This document shows, one piece after another, positions 7,936 to 15,599 of a stretch of 64,000 nt of DNA. The position numbers and the translations under genes are program-made. Source of the stretch: Bacillota bacterium (GTDB taxonomy: Bacteria > Bacillota > Clostridia > Peptostreptococcales > Acidaminobacteraceae); NCBI GenBank assembly GCA_025210655.1, contig JAOARG010000034.1, forward strand, positions 84,362 to 148,361, given 5' to 3'. Numbering within the stretch: position 1 is the first letter of the stretch; each line of letters opens with the position of its first letter. The notes under the pieces are model-generated. The model was not told where the DNA came from. It did no database searches and saw only the letters and a list, made by a program, of their open reading frames with translations.

Positions 7936-8748
7936 GTGACTAATAATAACTATATCAAGTTCTGGGGTATTTATGATGAAATACCTTCGTCTAAAAGATA
8001 CATGAGTATGTTTGGAAACAATACTCTCTGTACTGAAATTAGCATCGATGGAGTAAATTTCATTTTCGATGGTGGTACAGGATTTTATCAATACGGTAAC
8101 CAATTTAAGAAGACCAATAAGAAAGGTATTGTAAATCTATTTCTTACTTCTACTAAGTGGTCAAATATTCAAGGTATTCCCCACTGTAACCTTATATTAG
8201 AAAAGAAAAACAGAGTTCACATCTACTGTCCTGATATCTTTACCAAAGAGCCAAAGGAATTACTTTCTGTATTATTTCAGGCACCATTTTTTGATAAGAA
8301 AGCAAACCCAATAAAGGGGACAGTTCAATACGACACTGTAAACACAGGCAAAAAAATATTTTTCGATGATATAGAATTATCAACTATAAATCTGGGAAGT
8401 TCTGTTGGATACAGAATCAAATTTGAAAATATCGATGTATCATATATCAGGGGTTTCAATCCTAAAAAAATAGATACAAATGAACTAGTAGAATTCATCA
8501 AAGATACAAAACATCTTCTTATGGAAGGTTTCTTCACAGAAAACGAACTTGAGCAAAAAGCAAATGAAAATCACTGCGACATAAATACAGCAGTGAAAGT
8601 AATGGAGCTATCAGGAAGTGAAAATCTTTATATAACTTCATTAGCACCTGATAAGAAGGACACTGAGATTATGTCTATTGAGGAGAAGCTTTACAATATT
8701 AATGAGAATATTGTTTTTGCGAAAGAAGAAAGTGTGATATCTTTGTAG
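7936..8748 (+). CDS. Metallo-beta-lactamase-fold protein lacking metal ligands
   Basis: The 270-aa product follows the layout of MBL-fold hydrolases of the 'WG..G..P.......YGGNT' group: FWGIYDEIPSSKRYMSMFGN at 9-28, then FDGGTGFYQYG at 44-54. Where the family has the zinc motif HTHWDHIQG this protein reads STKWSNIQG (72-80), so the metal-binding His and Asp residues are replaced while the surrounding WxxIQG frame survives. That suggests a fold kept for binding rather than catalysis. It starts with GTG behind AGAGGAGA and lies between divergent moeA and co-directional mogA. Any molybdenum-cofactor link rests on position alone. Confidence 0.75.
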   Translation: MTNNNYIKFWGIYDEIPSSKRYMSMFGNNTLCTEISIDGVNFIFDGGTGFYQYGNQFKKTNKKGIVNLFLTSTKWSNIQGIPHCNLILEKKNRVHIYCPDIFTKEPKELLSVLFQAPFFDKKANPIKGTVQYDTVNTGKKIFFDDIELSTINLGSSVGYRIKFENIDVSYIRGFNPKKIDTNELVEFIKDTKHLLMEGFFTENELEQKANENHCDINTAVKVMELSGSENLYITSLAPDKKDTEIMSIEEKLYNINENIVFAKEESVISL

Positions 8749-8749
8749 A

Positions 8750-9105
8750 TATCCGTAGGTCGTGGTTCGTAGGTCGTGGGTCGGAAAAACTCATATTTTA
8801 AAACAGTCTAGGGATTCCTGCGTCACATCTAGGTGCACCTTCGGTGAGTCTAGGGCGAATGGTATCTTCCTTACATTCCGTCTAAGGAGAGTTGTATCAA
8901 CTCCAATCATGGAAACTTTCCTAGGGGAAAGATACTTAAAGAAATTATATTGTTCTTATTTAAAGTATCTTTCCATAAGGAAAATATCCTTGTACTAGAA
9001 GTTTTATAAACTTCGCTGAGCTAGTAGCAACAGCTACTGCTGGGCTTATATCCACAAACGATATAGCTGAGCTATCATCTTAGATGATGCTAGGCTTAAT
9101 TATAG
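8750..9105. repeat. Composite palindromic element C
   Basis: Directly after the stop at 8748 come four heptads GTAGGTC GTGGTTC GTAGGTC and GTGGGTC, then GGAAAAAC. Next is an arm with CCTAGAC-type linkers (AGTCTAGGGA at 8807, CATCTAGGTG, GTCTAGGG, CGTCTAAGG). The centre is a symmetric core, GGAAAGATACTT at 8928-8939 facing AAAGTATCTTTCC, with TTTCC-ataAGGAAAAT to the right. The right arm uses linkers GCTGAGCTA, GCTGGGCTT, GCTGAGCTA and GCTAGGCTT between hairpins GAAGTTT/AACTTC, AGTAG/CTACT, TATATC/GATATA and ATCATC/GATGAT. A frame of 78 codons at 8762-8998 crosses it but looks accidental. Confidence 0.75.
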
Positions 9106-9117
9106 GAGGAATTTCAT

Positions 9118-9612
9118 ATGTTCAAAATAGGAATAATAACTGCAAGTGATAAAGGCTCTAGAGGCGAGAGAGTTGATAAGAGTGGTCAGTTAATAAAGGA
9201 AATAATGACGGAAAATGATTATGATGTTATGGAAGTTAGGATACTTCCTGATGATTTGGATGTTTTAGCTGATGCTATGATAGATATGGCGGACAATAAG
9301 AAGTATGATCTTATTCTAACTACTGGTGGAACTGGTTTTTCAATGAGGGACTGGACTCCTGAAGCGACTAAGAAAGTAATACACAGGGAAGTACCTGGAA
9401 TCCCTGAGGCTATGAGGGCATACAGTATGAAAATCACTCCAAAGGGAATGCTTTCAAGATCTGCTGCTGGAATAAGAAATGCTACTCTAATCATCAATCT
9501 ACCAGGTAGTCCTAAGGCTGTTAGGGAAAACCTTGAGTGTATCTTACCCGCTTTAAGACATGGACTTGAGATTCTTGTTGGGTCTGCTACTGAGTGTGGG
9601 GTGGAAGCTTAG
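9118..9612 (+). CDS. mogA: Molybdenum cofactor biosynthesis protein MogA/MoaB
   Basis: A 164-aa MoCF-biosynthesis domain protein of the MogA/MoaB family. It begins FKIGIITASDKGSRGERVD and carries LILTTGGTGFSMRDWTPEAT, the molybdopterin-binding signature, followed by VPGIPEAMR and INLPGSPKAVRENLE. MogA adenylylates molybdopterin before MoeA adds molybdate. AGGAGG lies 8 bases before ATG 9118. It is flanked on both sides by large palindromic elements (C and D), so it seems to be a single-gene transcript. MogA and MoaB are hard to separate by eye; the role is the same step. Confidence 0.9.
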   Translation: MFKIGIITASDKGSRGERVDKSGQLIKEIMTENDYDVMEVRILPDDLDVLADAMIDMADNKKYDLILTTGGTGFSMRDWTPEATKKVIHREVPGIPEAMRAYSMKITPKGMLSRSAAGIRNATLIINLPGSPKAVRENLECILPALRHGLEILVGSATECGVEA

Positions 9613-9976
9613 CTTCAGTAGGTCAGAAGGTAATTATGCTACTTCAAAGACTAGTGAAATGGTAATTTCATTACATTTCGACTAGTGGTTTTAACAATTA
9701 AAACTGACTAGTGCGATACTTATTTCACGTATCGCGGCTAGTACTATTGCTTTGCTATAGTGACCAAGGTTACCTTGCTTAGACAAGCTTTTATTTTAAA
9801 TTTTATTTTCCGCAGGAAAATTTCCTTGGTCATACTTCCAAGTGACGTATACTAATCGTAATACAGCTAACTGTGTATTATACTAGTCGTTTTAAGGTAC
9901 TTAAACACTAGTCGCTACTTTCAAGGAAAGTGCACTAGTCTATGCTTAGCATCACCTAGAGGTGATGCTGAGCAGA
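9613..9976. repeat. Branched palindromic intergenic element D
   Basis: The best preserved element fills the convergent gap between mogA and lon. The left arm has linkers GACTAGTG at 9649, 9680 and 9706 and GGCTAGT at 9736; the right arm has ACTAATCG at 9851, ACTAGTCG at 9882, CACTAGTCG at 9906 and CACTAGTC at 9933. Between linkers stand hairpins, four per arm, in the same order outward from the centre: CGATAC/GTATCG faces GTAATAC/GTGTATTAT, and GTTTT/AAAAC faces GTTTAAG-like/CTTAAAC. The centre holds the core TTTTCC-gca-GGAAAATTTCCTTGGTCA (9807-9832), mirrored by TGACCAAGG at 9761. An outer hairpin ATCACC-taga-GGTGAT ends it. Confidence 0.85.
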
Positions 9977-9986
9977 AGAAAACAGC

Positions 9987-12341
9987 TTACTTAGAAAGCA
10001 CACTTTCTTCACTATCATGTTGATACTCAAAATAGTCCATTACCTCTATTCCAAGTGCATGTTTTAAAACTTCTTCTACTGTTTTTACATATGTGAATTC
10101 TAATTGCTTTTTAACTTCTTGTGGTACATCTTCTATATCTTTTTTATTGTCAAATGGAATTAGGATTTTTTTGATTCCTGATCTTTGTGCTGCTATGACT
10201 TTTTCTTTGATTCCCCCTACTGGAAGTACTGCTCCTCTAAGGGAAATCTCTCCTGTCATTGCTAGTTTGGAGTCTACTGGTATCTTTGTTACCAGTGAAG
10301 CTATTGCACTTAACATTGTCACACCTGCTGATGGTCCGTCTTTTGGTGTTGCTCCTGCTGGTACATGTACATGTAGATCAACTTTTGCAAAGTCTTCTGG
10401 TGACATGTAATTGTAAAGTCTTGATTTAATAAGACTTAGGGAAATCCTTACTGATTCTTTCATTACATCTCCCAATTGACCAGTAACCATTAAGTTTCCT
10501 CTTCCCGGAATAAATGTTGATTCTATATAAAGTATATCTCCACCTACTGGTGTCCATGCCAAACCTGTTACTACACCTGGAATATTTGATTCTGGAACTA
10601 TATCATATCTTGATATTTCATGTCCAAGTATTGAGAATAGCATGTTTTCTCTAATTTTGTATGGCTTTTCTACTTTACCTGTAACTATTTTTTCTGAAGA
10701 AACCCTTACTAACTTATCAAGCTGTCTCTTTAGATTTCTTACTCCAGCTTCCATTGTGTATTTTCCAATAATAGCCTTCATTGCATTTTCACTAATCTGA
10801 ATATCACCTTTTGAAAGACCATGATCCTCAAGACTCTTTTCAAATAGGTGGTCTACTGCAATATGATATTTCTCTACAGATGTATAAGAACCAATCTGAA
10901 TTATTTCCATTCTATCCCTTAATGGTCCTGGAATTGTTCTTAAATCATTTGCTGTGGCTATAAAGAAGACATCACTTAAATCATAAGGCATATCTAAGTA
11001 GTGATCATGGAAATCCTTATTCTGCTCAGGGTCAAGTACTTCAAGGAGTGCAGCTGCAGGATCTCCATTGGCTGAAGCCATCACTTTATCTATTTCATCA
11101 AGAACAAATACGGGGTTCTTGCTTCCAGCTCTTTTCATACCTTGAACAATTTTACCAGGCATAGCTCCGATATAAGTTCTTCTGTGTCCTCTAATTTCAG
11201 CTTCATCCCTAACTCCACCTAAACTGATTCTTACATATTCCCTATCAAGAGCCTCTGAAATACTTCTTGCAAGACTTGTTTTACCTGTTCCTGGAGGTCC
11301 TACAAGTAATAATATTGATCCCTGCTTGTTTTTCTTAAGTTTCATTACAGAAATATGCTGAATAATTCTATCCTTAACTTTTTCAAGTCCAAAGTGATTT
11401 TCATTTAATTTTGAAACGGCCTTAGAAATATCTATATCCTTAGCTTCTTCTGTTTCCCACGGAAGTGCAACAACTAAATCAAGATATGACATTATTACAT
11501 TGCTTTCTGAATTATTAGGTCCCATTCTTTCTAGTTTTCTGACCTCTTCCATAGCAAGTTCCTTAATATCTTCTGGAAGATTCTTTTCATTAATCATAGT
11601 TCTATAATCTTTTTTAGAAGACCCACCTTCAGTTTCATTTAGCTCATCCTGAATAGTCTTTAATTGTTCCCTAAGCATTTTTTCCCTGTAAGTACTATTC
11701 ATAGAATCAGACATCTTACTGTTCATTTCCAGTTGAAACTTAAGAAACTCTTTCCACTCAATCATAATATCAAGGAATCTTAAACTCTTCTTTCTTAAAG
11801 AAGTCATTTCAAGAATACCTTGTTTTTCTTCCCTTGAAATATTTAAGTAAGGCATAAGTGAGGCTATAAGATCATTCACATCATCAATTTGAAGAAGATA
11901 CTTCGTATACCCTTCAGAACCCCTTATTGAGCCGCTGATTTCTTTAATGATATTTTTCATGTATCCAAGCATATCAGACACAGACTTAAGATCAATATCA
12001 ATATTGTCATGAAGTTCTTCATATAAACCGTAAAAATGTCTACCATCAAAGTCAAACTCATCTACATTTACTCTGTACATAACACTAACATCAAGGCTAT
12101 ATACACCATTTTTTTCAGTAACATCATTTACCCTTACCATGTTTCCGACTTTATAAAAATCCTCTGAACTATATCCAGACTTTTCTGCATTATCTTTCAA
12201 TGAAAGTACAATTACATTTCCGTTATCATTATCAATTTTTTCTTTGATTCCCATATAATATCTTGAATCTATATCAATTTTCACTTTACCTTTACTAAAT
12301 AGTACAATATCTTTTAACGGCATAATAATATTCTTATTCAT
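9987..12341 (-). CDS. lon: ATP-dependent protease Lon
   Basis: LonA (784 aa) is the cytosolic ATP-dependent serine protease that removes misfolded and regulatory proteins. It has an N-terminal substrate-binding domain, a coiled region around 190-240, an AAA+ module with GPPGTGKTSLARS (about 345-357) and Walker B FVLDEIDK, and the C-terminal protease domain with the catalytic serine in KDGPSAGVTM and the lysine in GGIKEKVIAA. The full domain set is present. ATG 12341 has AGGAGG about 7 bases upstream. A site closely matching the operator-like repeat before marR lies at 12387-12409, so the adjacent MarR protein may repress lon. Confidence 0.96.
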   Translation of the reverse strand: MNKNIIMPLKDIVLFSKGKVKIDIDSRYYMGIKEKIDNDNGNVIVLSLKDNAEKSGYSSEDFYKVGNMVRVNDVTEKNGVYSLDVSVMYRVNVDEFDFDGRHFYGLYEELHDNIDIDLKSVSDMLGYMKNIIKEISGSIRGSEGYTKYLLQIDDVNDLIASLMPYLNISREEKQGILEMTSLRKKSLRFLDIMIEWKEFLKFQLEMNSKMSDSMNSTYREKMLREQLKTIQDELNETEGGSSKKDYRTMINEKNLPEDIKELAMEEVRKLERMGPNNSESNVIMSYLDLVVALPWETEEAKDIDISKAVSKLNENHFGLEKVKDRIIQHISVMKLKKNKQGSILLLVGPPGTGKTSLARSISEALDREYVRISLGGVRDEAEIRGHRRTYIGAMPGKIVQGMKRAGSKNPVFVLDEIDKVMASANGDPAAALLEVLDPEQNKDFHDHYLDMPYDLSDVFFIATANDLRTIPGPLRDRMEIIQIGSYTSVEKYHIAVDHLFEKSLEDHGLSKGDIQISENAMKAIIGKYTMEAGVRNLKRQLDKLVRVSSEKIVTGKVEKPYKIRENMLFSILGHEISRYDIVPESNIPGVVTGLAWTPVGGDILYIESTFIPGRGNLMVTGQLGDVMKESVRISLSLIKSRLYNYMSPEDFAKVDLHVHVPAGATPKDGPSAGVTMLSAIASLVTKIPVDSKLAMTGEISLRGAVLPVGGIKEKVIAAQRSGIKKILIPFDNKKDIEDVPQEVKKQLEFTYVKTVEEVLKHALGIEVMDYFEYQHDSEESVLSK

Positions 12342-12386
12342 TTGTATTCCTCCTAAAGTAGTATTTGCAAGGATTTTGAAATATAC

Positions 12387-12409
12387 TTAGTTTTGTTTAA
12401 CCTAACTAT
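12387..12409. promoter_or_regulatory. Putative MarR operator in front of lon
   Basis: The stretch TTAGTTTTGTTTAACCTAAC plus TAT matches 18 of 23 positions of the site at 12876-12898 before the marR gene itself. Both have TTAGTT near one end and CCTAACTA near the other. It lies about 50 bases upstream of the lon start, where a repressor could block transcription. Confidence 0.5.
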
Positions 12410-12430
12410 ATTCGTAAAATTTTTTCTTTT

Positions 12431-12847
12431 TTAATCAAGCTTTTCTAATATTTCAATCAATGTATTTACATCTTTCTCATCTAATGTTTCAATGAGTCTT
12501 TTAGCCAAATATTCATTTGTTGCCTTAGGTAAATCTACAACCATTCTACCTTTTTCAGTAAGCTTCAAGTAATGTACTCTGCCATCCATATTGCAGCTTT
12601 CCTTATAGATCATACCCATTTTCACAAGCTTTTTTACCAAATCAGTTACAGTTGGTTTTGAAAGTCCCAAATTTTCAGCCAACTTACTTGTTGTAACCCC
12701 TTCATGATTATCAAAATATTTCAAGTACTCCATCTGCTTATAGCTAAGTTCAGATATGTCAACACAGCTGCATGCACTAGTATAGCATCCACCCTTTAGT
12801 CCGTTGAACTTTTCTATTAGATCAGCAAGCCTTAAAACTAAATCCAT
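12431..12847 (-). CDS. MarR-family transcriptional regulator
   Basis: A 138-aa MarR-type winged-helix repressor. The DNA-binding part reads GVTTSKLAENLGLSKPTVTD (residues about 53-72) with the wing DGRVHYLKLTEKG after it; helices at both ends would form the dimer. An N-terminal CYTSACSC segment (about 21-28) carries three closely spaced cysteines, which is unusual and could sense oxidation or a metal. ATG 12847 has AGGAGG upstream. An inverted repeat in its promoter region and a near copy before the next gene, lon, suggest that it represses both. The ligand is unknown. Confidence 0.88.
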   Translation of the reverse strand: MDLVLRLADLIEKFNGLKGGCYTSACSCVDISELSYKQMEYLKYFDNHEGVTTSKLAENLGLSKPTVTDLVKKLVKMGMIYKESCNMDGRVHYLKLTEKGRMVVDLPKATNEYLAKRLIETLDEKDVNTLIEILEKLD

Positions 12848-12871
12848 GATAACCTCCTTTTTGCTTGTGTA

Positions 12872-12898
12872 TTAGTTAGTTCGTTTTATCCTAACTAA
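12872..12898. promoter_or_regulatory. Inverted repeat operator before marR
   Basis: TTAGTTAG (12872-12879) and CTAACTAA (12891-12898) form a perfect 8-base inverted repeat with an 11-base spacer, about 25 bases upstream of the marR start. The size and position fit an autoregulatory MarR operator, and the sequence recurs before lon. Confidence 0.6.
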
Positions 12899-12938
12899 AT
12901 ATTACTACTGTTTTTTTTACTTGTCAACTATTTTTTTG

Positions 12939-13094
12939 ATGCCAAGCATCACCTGAGGTGATTAGCCCAGCTATATCATTTATAGATATAAGCCTAGCAA
13001 TACCTTTGCTATTAGCCCAGCGAAGTTTAATTAACTTCGCTGGGCTAGTAGAAATATCTACTGCTAAGCTATCACTAAATGTGATGCTTGACTC
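12939..13094. repeat. Branched palindromic intergenic element E
   Basis: A compact element between the fhs terminator and the marR promoter. From the left it reads GCCAAGC, hairpin ATCAC/GGTGAT, AGCCCAGC (12964), hairpin TATATC/GATATA, AAGCCTAGC (12990), hairpin AATA/TATT, AGCCCAGC (13014), central hairpin GAAGTT/AACTTC, GCTGGGCT (13039), hairpin AGTAG/CTACT, GCTAAGCT (13063), hairpin ATCAC/GTGAT, GCTTGAC. Left and right linkers are complementary, so the strand could fold into a central stem with hairpins branching from both sides. Confidence 0.85.
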
Positions 13095-13122
13095 AAAAAA
13101 AAGAAAGTGCAATCGCACTTCC
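13095..13122 (-). terminator. Intrinsic terminator after fhs
   Basis: The stem AAGTGC (13105-13110) / GCACTT (13115-13120) is followed on the minus strand by a T-rich tract formed by the A run at 13095-13102. It lies 16 bases beyond the fhs stop. Confidence 0.75.
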
Positions 13123-13137
13123 TTATTTTTTGTAAAA

Positions 13138-14802
13138 TTAAAACAGTCCTATTATTTCTCCATCATCTAAAATATCCATTGATACTGCTGCTGGCTTCTT
13201 TGGAAGTCCTGGCATTATCATGATATTTCCTGTTAGAGCCACTATAAATCCTGCCCCAGCAGAAAGTCTTAATTCATTTACTGTTACTGTAAAACCTGTA
13301 GGTCTTCCCTTTAGTTTAGGATTGTCTGATAGTGAATACTGTGTCTTTGCCATACAGATTGGAAGTTTGTCCATTCCTATTGACTCGAGTTCTTTGATTT
13401 GCTTTAATGCATCCTTTGAAAACTCGACTCCATCAGCTCCGTATATTTCTTTTGCTATTATCTCTATTTTATTAGGTATTGAGTCTTCCATTTCATATAT
13501 TGGCTTGAAATTACTTTCTGTATTTTCTACTATATCAATAACTTCCTTAGCAAGATCAATGGCACCTTCGCCACCCTTTGCCCATACATCTGAAAGTACT
13601 ACTTTAACTCCGATTTTTTCACATTTGTCCATTACCATTTGAACTTCTTTATCTGTATCAGTTGGGAATTTGTTGATTGCTACTATTGATGGTACTCCAA
13701 ACTTCTCAACATTCTCAACCATCTTTTCAAGATTTTCAAATCCGGCTTCAAGTGCCTGCAGATTTTCCTTATCTAATTCAGTTTTGTCTACACCACCGTG
13801 ATTCTTAAGTGCTCTAATTGTAGCTACAACAACTGTACAATTAGGCTTAAGACCGGCATATCTACATTTGATATTGAAGAACTTCTCTGCCCCTAAATCT
13901 GCTCCAAAACCAGCCTCAGTAACAACATAATCAGCTACCTTAAGTCCAAGTTTAGTTGCTACTACAGAGTTACAACCATGGGCAATATTTGCAAATGGTC
14001 CACCGTGTATTATTGCAGGTGTATTTTCTAATGTCTGTACTAAATTAGGTTTGATTGCATCCTTAAGAAGCAGTGCAAGTGCTCCTGTTGCACTTAACAT
14101 ATCAACTGTTACTGGCTTGCCATCATATGTGTATCCTATAATCATTTCTGATAGTCTTTTCTTCAGGTCCTGAAGATCATTTGCAAGACATAATATTGCC
14201 ATTATCTCAGATGCAACAGTGATAATAAAACCATCTTCCCTTGTAACACCGTTTTTCTTTCCACCTAGTCCTACTGTGATATTTCTAAGTGCTCTATCAT
14301 TAATATCTACTGTTCTTTTCCATGTAATTCTATTCGGATCTATTCCTAAATCATTTCCTTGATGAAGATGATTATCTATCATAGATGCCAGAAGGTTATT
14401 TGATGCTGTAATGGCATGAATATCACCAGTAAAATGAAGATTTATATCATCCATTGGAACAACCTGAGCATATCCACCACCAGCTGCTCCACCTTTTATA
14501 CCGAAACAAGGTCCTAAAGAAGGTTCCCTAAGTGTTGTCACTACTTTTTTACCAAGCTTTGCAATTCCCATACTAAGACCAACATTAGTAGTAGTCTTAC
14601 CCTCTCCAGCAGGAGTAGGATTGATTGCAGTAACAAGAATCAACTTACCAGACTCTTCCTTATCTTTTAAACCATCTATAAGTATTTTTGCCTTATACTT
14701 ACCGTAAAGTTCAATATCATCTTCCCCTAAATTTATCTTCTTAGCAATTTCTGAAATATGTAGCATTTGTGCTTCCTGTGCTATTTGTACATCAGTTTTC
14801 AA
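13138..14802 (-). CDS. fhs: Formate-tetrahydrofolate ligase
   Basis: Fhs (554 aa from the proposed start) makes 10-formyl-tetrahydrofolate from formate, THF and ATP, a key one-carbon step in acetogens and purine or amino acid fermenters. Family segments are [20 protein letters not shown] with the nucleotide-binding loop, [35 protein letters not shown], and [15 protein letters not shown]. The open frame extends to 14964, but GGGGAGG 8 bases before TTG 14802 and the known family length (about 556 aa) support this TTG start. It is a single-gene unit with its own terminator. Confidence 0.95.
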   Translation of the reverse strand: MKTDVQIAQEAQMLHISEIAKKINLGEDDIELYGKYKAKILIDGLKDKEESGKLILVTAINPTPAGEGKTTTNVGLSMGIAKLGKKVVTTLREPSLGPCFGIKGGAAGGGYAQVVPMDDINLHFTGDIHAITASNNLLASMIDNHLHQGNDLGIDPNRITWKRTVDINDRALRNITVGLGGKKNGVTREDGFIITVASEIMAILCLANDLQDLKKRLSEMIIGYTYDGKPVTVDMLSATGALALLLKDAIKPNLVQTLENTPAIIHGGPFANIAHGCNSVVATKLGLKVADYVVTEAGFGADLGAEKFFNIKCRYAGLKPNCTVVVATIRALKNHGGVDKTELDKENLQALEAGFENLEKMVENVEKFGVPSIVAINKFPTDTDKEVQMVMDKCEKIGVKVVLSDVWAKGGEGAIDLAKEVIDIVENTESNFKPIYEMEDSIPNKIEIIAKEIYGADGVEFSKDALKQIKELESIGMDKLPICMAKTQYSLSDNPKLKGRPTGFTVTVNELRLSAGAGFIVALTGNIMIMPGLPKKPAAVSMDILDDGEIIGLF

Positions 14803-14916
14803 TATTAATACCTCCCCGACAGATTTCTTAACATTTTTTTGTTTTTTGCAATTAATATTCGTACTATTATTATAATTAATTATTACTAATGTGTCTATAT
14901 ACTTTAGTAAAATATC

Positions 14917-15004
14917 GTAGTTTGTGGGTCGTAGGTCGTAGGTAGGAAGGACATTTAAGACCACTAAAAGTTCTTCCGAACTACCATCTACGACCTACGA
15001 ACCA
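14917..15004. repeat. Heptad-repeat inverted element H
   Basis: The left arm is four heptads, GTAGTTT GTGGGTC and then GTAGGTC GTAGGTA, followed by GGAAGGAC. The right arm read on the other strand is GTGGTTC GTAGGTC and GTAGATG GTAGTTC, followed by GGAAGAAC. The arms face each other across 17 bases. The element abuts the T tract of the following terminator and lies upstream of fhs. The same four-heptads-then-GGAA design recurs at 8752 and 35637. Confidence 0.8.
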
Positions 15005-15006
15005 CG

Positions 15007-15051
15007 AAAAAAAATACACTGCAACTCAGCTTTAGCACTAAGTCCAGTGTA
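15007..15051 (-). terminator. Terminator after the zinc-ribbon gene
   Basis: TACACTG (15015-15021) pairs with CAGTGTA (15045-15051). On the minus strand the stem is followed by eight T from the A run at 15007-15014. It ends the transcript of the small gene at 15095-15262. The stem resembles that at 47052-47103 after hprK. Confidence 0.7.
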
Positions 15052-15094
15052 CCTACATTCTCATGTTATTCAACTATAGTATGAAGTATTTTTT

Positions 15095-15262
15095 CTAATA
15101 CTCCATAAATCTCGCTTCTGACATATATAATAAAGAGTACTCGTATTCTACTTCTTCAGAACATTTTTGACATAAGCCAATTTCATTTACTGTTTTTAAC
15201 TCTTCACATCTCTTACAAACTTTTTTGTTTTCTTCTATTTCCATTACAATTTTCTTACCCAT
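15095..15262 (-). CDS. Small zinc-ribbon protein
   Basis: A 55-aa frame starts at ATG 15262 behind a strong AGGAGGGG site and ends at TAG 15095, with a terminator beyond. The sequence has two CxxC pairs: VCKRCEELK near residues 15-23 and LCQKCSEE near 30-37, a rubredoxin-like or zinc-ribbon knuckle expected to bind one zinc. The N-terminus MGKKIVMEIEENKK is charged and the tail is acidic and aromatic. Ribosome site, terminator and cysteine spacing together argue for a real gene. The function is unknown; comparable tiny ribbons often act as adaptors. It is not co-transcribed with fhs. Confidence 0.75.
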   Translation of the reverse strand: MGKKIVMEIEENKKVCKRCEELKTVNEIGLCQKCSEEVEYEYSLLYMSEARFMEY

Positions 15263-15599
15263 ACTTTCCCCTCCTATTGTATTCTAATCATATGTTTATT
15301 TATGTATTTATTATATACCATATAATGAAAAATTTCAAACACCAACTTGCATTTGTTAGACAGTTTGTATTATTATCAAAACCCTTGGAAATATCGTTTT
15401 CCAGCGTCTTCGACTTGTTTTGCAATATAAATTTCATTTTATCTACTTCATCTTTCATTTGCAAGTTTTTCATTCATTATTGTTTTTTATACACAATTCC
15501 AGAAATATTTCTTGCATAATTAATACAATTTGGGATATAAAATAGAATGTTTATGAATTATAATCATAGTAGGAATAAAAGTTCAGGAGGGGTAATAAA
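15263..15599. other. AT-rich divergent promoter region
   Basis: These 337 bases separate the divergent zinc-ribbon gene and the CBS/HTH gene. They are AT-rich. A possible plus-strand promoter is TTGCAT with TATAAA 18 bases further on, just before 15540. An open frame at 15277-15519 encodes low-complexity hydrophobic sequence without a ribosome site and is not convincing. I see nothing else in it. Confidence 0.4.

Noticed and set aside
8762..8998. Open frame of 78 codons on the plus strand after the MBL-fold gene
   Set aside because: It lies wholly within palindromic element C, has no ribosome site and its sequence is low in recognisable features; the repeats explain the open frame.
9613..9976. 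Insertion sequence, integron attC cluster or phage attachment site in the mogA-lon gap
   Set aside because: No transposase or integrase, no target-site duplication, and no attC core motif was recognised; the linker-hairpin pattern recurs in other gaps with different words.
14803..14964. Upstream extension of fhs
   Set aside because: The extra residues are AT-driven and run into heptad element H; GGGGAGG before TTG 14802 and the family length fix the start.
15277..15519. Open frame of 80 codons between the zinc-ribbon and CBS genes
   Set aside because: Hydrophobic, AT-driven composition, no ribosome site, no family resemblance; the region is better read as a divergent promoter.
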